Shown: positions 57,212 to 64,000 of the stretch, in pieces
Layout: every line of letters starts with the position of its first letter
How positions within the stretch are numbered: the first letter of the stretch is position 1
Source of the DNA: Rhypophila decipiens
Taxonomy: Eukaryota > Ascomycota > Sordariomycetes > Sordariales > Naviculisporaceae
Direction: 5' to 3'
DNA: 64,000 nt
Assembly: GCA_033297075.1 (NCBI GenBank)
Contig: MU858191.1
Location: 36,547 to 100,546, forward strand
The notes under the pieces: generated by a model
Told to the model about the DNA's origin: nothing
Databases searched by the model: none
Seen by the model: only the letters and a program-made list of their open reading frames with translations
Program-made: the position numbers and the translations under genes

Positions 57212-60200
57212 ATTTTTTTATTGTGCTATTTCTTTGAGAGACGGCGAGCCGGGACGGGGAATTTCCCCTTTCTCTACTTAATTCCTCTTGCCGCAAATAC
57301 CTCTCCACAGCAAATTGCAAATTCGTCCAATGTCCATGATCGTACCTTGTCTCGATAAAACACATGCCCACAGCCTTGGGCAAGTACAAACAAGACCAAC
57401 AAACGACGTCGTCCATGGGAGAACGGATGCCGGGGATGCACCCAAGAAAAGCGAGGGAATGGAGGCCGGGGCTCTCGTCCCTTCCCCTCTCCCCTGTTCC
57501 GTCTCCCACGCACTGGTCAACCTCCACACACCCATCCAATTGCCATCTAAGCAAAACCGTAGCCATCCATCCCCGTCCCATGCACCAAGAGTCCGGGATT
57601 GGATCCGCATACCATCCTAACCTGGGAAAAGGCTATATCCCACAAAATCTATTGACTGCTGACTGTCACACAAACTTCATGTTCTGGTTTTATAGTCGCA
57701 ATCGCACACGGGTTCCAGCAGGAGGGAACGAATCAAATCCTCTCCGCAACAGCTTGCAATGTGCCCCGATGGCCTCGTCTCGACGCGTTTTCCGTCTGAA
57801 TGGCGGGACAGTAAACAAGCGAGATGGTAACCGGTGCAAGTGGGCGATGTTCTTGTTGTCCAGCTCCCACTATTTCTGACCTTTGTGCCAGCTTGCATTA
57901 TTGAAAGTGTCACACTCGCAGGAGAAGAAACTTTATGACGGGATGGATGCACGGCAGGGATCGAAGCCCCAAGATCAGCTCGTGATCCACTCTTAGACCA
58001 AACTCAATTCAACATGCCGGAACCACTCGACCTCAGCACTTCACAACAGGGTTGTATTTCGGCTTGGCATGAACAAAACCCAGCTAGCGGAGGGGTCGAG
58101 AAGCCAGCTGAAAAAAAAGAGCAGATCTCCTGTCCTGTGGTTGTCCCGCAGAGTACCACGCATAACATCACAGCTCTCTCGATTCCCAAGAAGAAGCAAC
58201 CGACATTGGGTCCTGCGCTGCTATGTACGAGTCCCGAGTATCTTCTTACGAAAGGGGGACTGCTGACAAGCGATAAAAAGAGTCTGGGGCACACTTGCCA
58301 GGAGGTACTTTGAAAAATGTACCACGTTTCTATGGCGAGAATAGGTACCCCTGCCGCCTGTGGGAGGGAACTTACCGCAGAACCCAAGCCTAGGACCCCT
58401 GTCACCGGTGTTTGCCAGATCCTTGTTCGGGTTCCAACCCCCTGCCTGGCACTAAATTGATCTACCCGATATGGATTAGGGGCCTTCCAGACATTGGGAG
58501 AGTGTCTGTTTTCTCTGGATCTGGGCCCAGGCCATGCTCCTGCTTGGCTCCGAGCTACGCTGGAGCCGTCCTGACGACCATTGCTCACTGCAAAAAGGCT
58601 ACCAGAACATGAATACCGTCACAGTCGTTTCTCTATTTTGGGCACTTGACGGAAAGGAACCGTGACGTCCTGGATGAATGTTCCGCTGGCACTGGCCCGC
58701 TGGTTAACTAAATATCTTGGACTTGGCAGAGCACAGAGAGTGATATCATTTGAGAGCGCGAGCACGGGAGGACGGCCAATCTTTACTAAATATCTGGTGC
58801 AGTGGTGACAGCAGCCATCGTCACCAGCACCACGGTTTGTGGCGCCAATCTACGCCTCAAGCGTGCTTCCCAGATGGTCATCGCCCAGCAATCGGAGCGC
58901 CATCCCGTTGCTCGACCACTGGCACCCGCACTACCTACCCTATCGACATCATCAACCTACGAATGAAGGGCCATCTACGCCTCATGGGCCCCATAAGGTT
59001 CCATGAAAGATCTTTGACCCACGATGAGAATCCAGCGAGGGTCGAGATTTGGTAGATTCCTTGCAAAGACAGGGGTGTCTGGATATACTCGCAGGTTGAG
59101 AAACCTTCTCGACGAATGGACCAGATTGTTCCCAATCACAACGGATCCTGCACTGACATGTGCAGTTCGGCGTGTGGGGCCATGGCTTGCTTTTCAACAA
59201 CTCTACTGAAAAGGAGGGGAGCAAAGGTTTCTCGTTTGCCAATCACAAACCTCGAACGAGAAAAAAAAGCAACACTTTTCAACAAGGTAACCTTTTCTCC
59301 TGCGTGGTCGACAAACCGATGTGTAGATATCGCATTACGGTCCACAGCAAATTGTTCGAGGCACACATTTACCCTTTGGCCGAGCGGCCTGGGAGAATTC
59401 AACGACAGGACTAAGGCCTTCCCCATAAATTCCCGTTGACAAGTTGACACCATTTCTTGGTCTTTCCCCACAGGCGTCTCCGGAGATCTGGAGCTTTGCT
59501 TCATCTGCGAGCTTGGCAGATGCCACCATACCGACAGCTGTTGAGCTACTCCACTATACAAATTATACACTACTGACACCGTGCACAAGATGGTACGTAC
59601 CGTTACGTTGAACAGGAATAAAATGCCCGTGTGGGGGGCTTCATGTCCTGTATCGGCCTCGGCTGTAATTGGTCTGTTAATTCACTACAGATATTGAATG
59701 ATCCAGAGAAAGTCGCGAAAAAGCGAAATGGGAACTTCCATCCCCCTTGATCCCAGTGGTTTAATATCTTATGCCTTGCGGGCCTGCGTCCACAATGCAG
59801 GGGTTATACAAAGTTCTGGGTCAGCGAGCACCAAAAAAGGCGGTGGATGTTACTCAAGAAAAACCGACCTGAATGGTCGGTCCACCCCCGCAAAAAGGGC
59901 CACCACCCGTTGCCAGCAGCACTTTCCTGCTGGTGGTGGTGTCCGCCAGCCGTCACGATCCCATCTCCATAGCGCGCCTCCCGTTCTTGTCTGAATGATA
60001 GCAATCCCCGATCTCCTGCGTGTGGCGCACCTCGTCCCGCCTTGACAAAGATCCCGTGTTGACTTCTTTGGCACCAAAAACCACCTAGTGCCCTAGTCAT
60101 GGTAACGGATGATTCCGTGATCCCAAGACGGCCGGCTGGCGATCAACGGGAGGCTTTGGACGGACGATTATCCGTGAGGCATTCATTCGCTCCAAGCCAA

Positions 60201-63200
60201 GTTGCCATCAAAAGAGCGAAAGAGCAACATCAGAGAGAGGCTCGTGCCGTTGCCCGCCACCCGCCGTTCGGATATCCTGTCGTGCTCTCGCATCTGTCAA
60301 AAGAAAACCACATGAGCATCCCGAAAGAATGGGTGCAGGCAAGGATGGGCATGTGTACGGTTTAATGTGTGTATGGGCGGGAATTCGTATATAAAAGTAC
60401 TACCTATCCGTATGCTCAAGCTCGACACATCTGCCTGTTCCCTGGAACTCATAAATACGACCCAGGGTCTATGATTTGTCGGTATCAGGGAAACACCACA
60501 TGTGTACGGGGTAGACAGATAAAAACGAGCCTTTCCTCCATTCGGGAATTTTTGACGAGATTGAGACCCCAATGACCAACCATATGCCTTCGTCAGTATT
60601 CGCGTGTGTGGGAGATGCCAGTTTCTTCCCCTGCCCTCTCCTTTTTTGTCAGGCAATTACGAATACCAAGGTACCACCATGTTGCAATACGGTATAATAC
60701 ATATACACCATTACGTTATATGCTGGCGATAACCCGTACCAATGCCCATTTGTTTGAGCTTCACAAAACACGTAGGGAACGAAATGGCGGCTTCGTGATA
60801 TTTGTTACCTATATTTTTCAGCGTTAGAAATTACAATTATCAAGATAAGAATATTCATACGCTTTTCTGTGCTCTCCTTTCACGTACTTTCCTCTGCCAA
60901 GGAAGTCGTCTTACTCATCGGTTTACGTTGTACTTCCCCCACAAAGTAAAAGACAACAATGCAGTCAAGTCTTTGCAACACAACTTTACTATGGCCACAT
61001 GCACCCGCAGCATCGGCATCCAAACTGTTGGGAAGTTTTATACCAAGACAATCACGAACCCAACATAAGCACAACTTTGCACCCTTCAGATGTCATCGCC
61101 AGAGCATGCTCTTCTCTGCATGGTGTCGAACATGGTTCCAACGTGACAGGCCCACCACAAAAAGCATCGTAGCATGTGTGAAGGAGAGACAGGCATGCTG
61201 CGTGTGGACTGATTAGGATAGCCAAGAAGGTGATCACTTCGGAATCTTTTTCTGTAGGGATGATTCACAGAAGAGTAAAAGAAGCACCATATCCACACTG
61301 TGACTGGAAAATTTGGACAGGACAGTTAAGAGGCAGGCGCTTCCCGAAGTTGCAGATGCGGACCGTGCTTAGGACACACAATCATCGGCACCGACAGATC
61401 TCAAGACTTTCAACCAATCCGCGCCTTGTGGGCATTCGATATTCCTGCTCTAAGCGCAATCTTTATTGGTGTGTTTGTTGTCGAATGTCTTGACTGGTTG
61501 TTCAGCCGCCCTTGTGCTTTTCCTGCCTCCTTTCTCGTCGGAGCTGCAAGATGGACGGTATCAACCAACTCCTCGGATCCCCCATCATGAATTCCTATTC
61601 CCCGAACTTCTCTTCGGGCAGATCAGAGGAAGCTCCCCTTGCCAAGTCTCACGATCGTCCCAAAGGCGATGACGAAACCGTTAGCACGGGCTTGCATGGG
61701 GCGTCCGCTACAGTGGGTGTTCGTGGCTGGTGATCGACCGGCAGTGCCTGGGCAAAAAGGGGAACAAATGGGGTCGACGATCCTTCGCTGGAGGATGGAC
61801 CAGTGGCTTAAGACCCTGTCTTTCCCATGCATCCAGGACAAGCCTCTGTCAAGCCAAAAAGTAAAAGGGTGGTATCCGTTGGGCGGCTCGCGCTTCTCGA
61901 CTGAAAGTGGGCCGTGATTTGTTGCACTTCTTGACATGGAGGGTTCGCGAGGAAGATATCACGAACCACGGACCTGTGTCTTTTCCTTCAAGAAAGAAAA
62001 GTACTTATCTCGAAGCGGCTAACTAATCCAAGCTACCCTACAGGTACCTACCTGTCTACAGTCTAACCAACAACCCCTTTGAGTGCCGGACGAGGCTTGC
62101 TCCGTTTTCTCGGTAGGCGCATTGGATGCTACAGCAGGAGGTTGCAAGAAAAGCAAGCCACGGCCAAGTGCAAGATCCCATCTACAGCAGACCAGCATGT
62201 CACGGACCATCAGGGCATGAAACCAGGATGCCAACTACCCAAATAGGCTTAGGCTCCCCGTAAGGTTGTGCTTTTATTTATTTTATCTATTTATTCCTCT
62301 TGCCTAGGGCACCGCACCTTTTCTCGTTCCCGCCCTCATTTCCAGATACGATAGGCTAGGAATATACCGAGATTTGCGCTCGCCCCAAAGGGGAATGGGG
62401 CATGCCAATATTCTCCTGCAAGTTGTCGGGCTTTGCAAGGATGGAGCTTTTCGGCTGGCAACATCCCCTCCAAGCAACAGGGGTGTGTGATTTCTGGGAT
62501 TGGGTATGACAATCTTCCATCCACGAGCCTTTTCTCTTTTGCTAAGCGAATGCCATTCCATGAATTACTATGGTTTTGCTAATGAACAAACAGACCCAGG
62601 GGAAGAACGGGAAAAGCAGAGCAAGATTGTCCTGTGTTTCGATCAAGAGTAAGGATCCTCCTTTTAGTCCCAGAGACGAACAATCTCGCAGAAAAAGAGG
62701 GGGAAAATAAACGGTTACCTTGTGCCAAGTGTACCTCGACACGGGTGTACGTATCCCGTAACGTAGCGTACCCGCGCGTTACAGTTCACAACACGACCAC
62801 TTCCAGTCCTCTCGGGACTGTTTGTGGAGCCAAACAGTCCCAAGCAAGGCAAGCCATGAAGCACAGCATCTTGTCACTCTCGATATCCGACGCCCTAGTC
62901 CCTTGAGCCGCAAAATTGGCGCCGGCATGTGGTTTGGTTCTGGCGCAAAATGGCTTGCCCACCCGAAATTCCGCACTTGCAATCTTGCACGCTTTTGGCG
63001 TTTTCGTTCCTTGCCGACGGCGGATAAGGCTTCACTAAGCTCAAAGGGCCTGATGCGCCGGAATCCTGAGCCTGCGAACCTCTTAAGGGGTAAAAAAGCC
63101 ATTCCCGTTCTCCAAGGCAAGCCTCTTTTTCAGCGCTTTCCCGATTGTTGGCTAGCATGCTCTCTTTGTCGCTACTCCACGTGTATCTTTTTGTTCTCGA

Positions 63201-63302
63201 TGTTGTGGAAGATTGGGGGCCATCTCAAACTCATAAACTCTCTCTATATGGGGGCCAGCCTTAAATACATGCACACACACACCAACACGTATCTCCAGCA
63301 CT

Positions 63303-63908
63303 TCTAGTATTCTAACAGTACCCTCTAGTAGTTTAATAGTATCTAATCCGATTTAGAAGGGCCTACCTACTAAAGTTTTAGGAATAGCTACCTCTAATAA
63401 AGGGCTAGCTAACTAGCTAGTAATAATAACAATATATTAAGTATGTAACGCCAGTGACATACCAGACCACTGAGCACAAACCCACAAAAGGGCATAATTC
63501 TAGAACGGAAGAATCCGATCTAGAATAGGTATGTATAGTATATGTAACAGCTGTAATAGTACGATCGTGACAAAGTAAATAAATAAATCTATTCTAAATA
63601 ACGTTATTTAATTATATTTATTTAAATTTTATTTAAATTTATTTAAAAATATTATTTTCTTAATTAAATACTATTAAATGTAAATAACTAATATATATAG
63701 TTAAAAACCCCCTTTAATTAAACTATATAATAAACTTACTATATTATACTATTATTAACTATAGTACTAACTAAGAAGAAAAAATACTCTAAGGGTTATT
63801 TACTATATTCTACTCTCTATTAACTACTTATTATATATTCTAAGAGACTATTTATAGTAAAGAAAGTTATTAGAAGTATTAGGAAGGCTATTAAAAGTAC
63901 TAAAGTAT
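63303..63908. other. AT-rich, RIP-like block
   Basis: From about 63303, and very strongly from 63570 to 63908, the sequence becomes AT-rich with dense TpA words (TTATTTAATTATATTTATTT, CTATAGTACTAACTA), unlike the ~50% GC of the preceding 60 kb. It fits a repeat degraded by repeat-induced point mutation, probably continuing beyond the window. Confidence 0.7.
63444..63534. repeat. 91-bp hairpin repeat, copy 1
   Basis: Bounded by TGTAACG and GGTATGT. It shares GTGACATACCA-N-ACCACT with copy 2. ACATACC near the start can pair with the terminal GGTATGT. The inner hairpin is ATTCTAGA + CGGA against TCCG + TCTAGAAT with one A-A mismatch and an AGAA loop (63497-63526). Confidence 0.8.
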
Positions 63909-64000
63909 TGTAACGATCGTGACATACCACACCACTACGTAACATAGCCCAAAAGAGCAACTAGACTTGATTGGAAGATCCAATCAAGTAAATGGTATGT
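63909..64000. repeat. 92-bp hairpin repeat, copy 2
   Basis: Same bounds (TGTAACG to GGTATGT, which coincides with the window end), same GTGACATACCA and ACCACT words, and the same ACATACC/GGTATGT outer pairing. The inner hairpin at the same place is ACTTGATTGGA / TCCAATCAAGT, 11 bp perfect with an AGA loop (63965-63989). Confidence 0.8.

Larger units (their letters stand above)
54758..64000. other. Gene-poor 9.2-kb tract
   Basis: No ORF here shows domain content, coding-like composition over more than 100 codons, or consistent splice sites. The first 1-2 kb is probably the long 5' UTR and promoter of the zinc-finger gene. It contains the MITE-like element (56631-57211) and the AT-rich terminal block with hairpin repeats (63303-64000). 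A non-coding RNA or a highly divergent small gene cannot be excluded. Confidence 0.6.

Noticed and set aside
59366..59400. tRNA D-arm-like TTTGGCCGAGCGGCC
   Set aside because: No B box or T-arm follows within 100 bp on either strand.
62822..63307. 161-codon plus-strand ORF before the AT-rich block
   Set aside because: Composition is irregular, with no motif, and it ends in CA-microsatellite-derived His/Thr residues; likely chance.

Overview
The window is nuclear DNA from a filamentous ascomycete (Pezizomycotina, most likely a Sordariomycete). The evidence is many short introns of 52-136 bp with GTRNGY-like donors, CTRAC-like branch points and YAG acceptors, together with orthologues of typical ascomycete housekeeping genes and AT-rich, RIP-like tracts in gene-poor DNA. 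There is no bacterial-type operon, rRNA locus or CRISPR array.

Layout. 1-10.2 kb is accessory-like and all on the minus strand: a truncated 14-TM MFS transporter (TRI12/siderophore type), a CYP52-like P450 and a GH76 (DFG5/DCW1) cell-wall mannosidase with a C-terminal membrane anchor. 11.8-24 kb holds the EAF elongation factor, a short-chain dehydrogenase, the exomer subunit CHS5, an unknown 211-aa protein, translation factor eIF1A, the Arp2/3 activator Las17/WASP and a small charged protein. 24.5-34 kb holds the RAD1/XPF nuclease, a tRNA-like Pol III element, an 83-aa lipidated small protein and SMC5. 35.8-46 kb holds a Gin4/Hsl1-type kinase, fumarase and peroxisomal malate synthase. 49-54.8 kb holds a two-TM membrane protein and a C2H2 transcription factor. 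From 54.8 kb to the end there is no convincing gene: the tract contains a 0.58-kb MITE-like element, and the last 700 bp are AT-rich with two diverged 91/92-bp hairpin repeats.

Functional links are loose, as expected in a fungal genome. Fumarase and malate synthase are adjacent and both feed malate metabolism (TCA and glyoxylate cycles). RAD1 and SMC5 both act in DNA repair. CHS5, Las17, the GH76 enzyme and the Gin4-like kinase all bear on polarised growth and the cell wall.

The strongest oddities are two coding regions each interrupted by a single in-frame TAG, with same-frame homologous coding downstream (small protein at 23.7 kb; kinase at 38.2 kb); the terminal repeat pair whose inner hairpin is kept although its sequence has changed; the MITE; and the Pol III-like unit at 27.6 kb. 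I did not find a clearly novel multi-gene system. Exon boundaries were chosen by eye from splice signals, frame continuity and family conservation.
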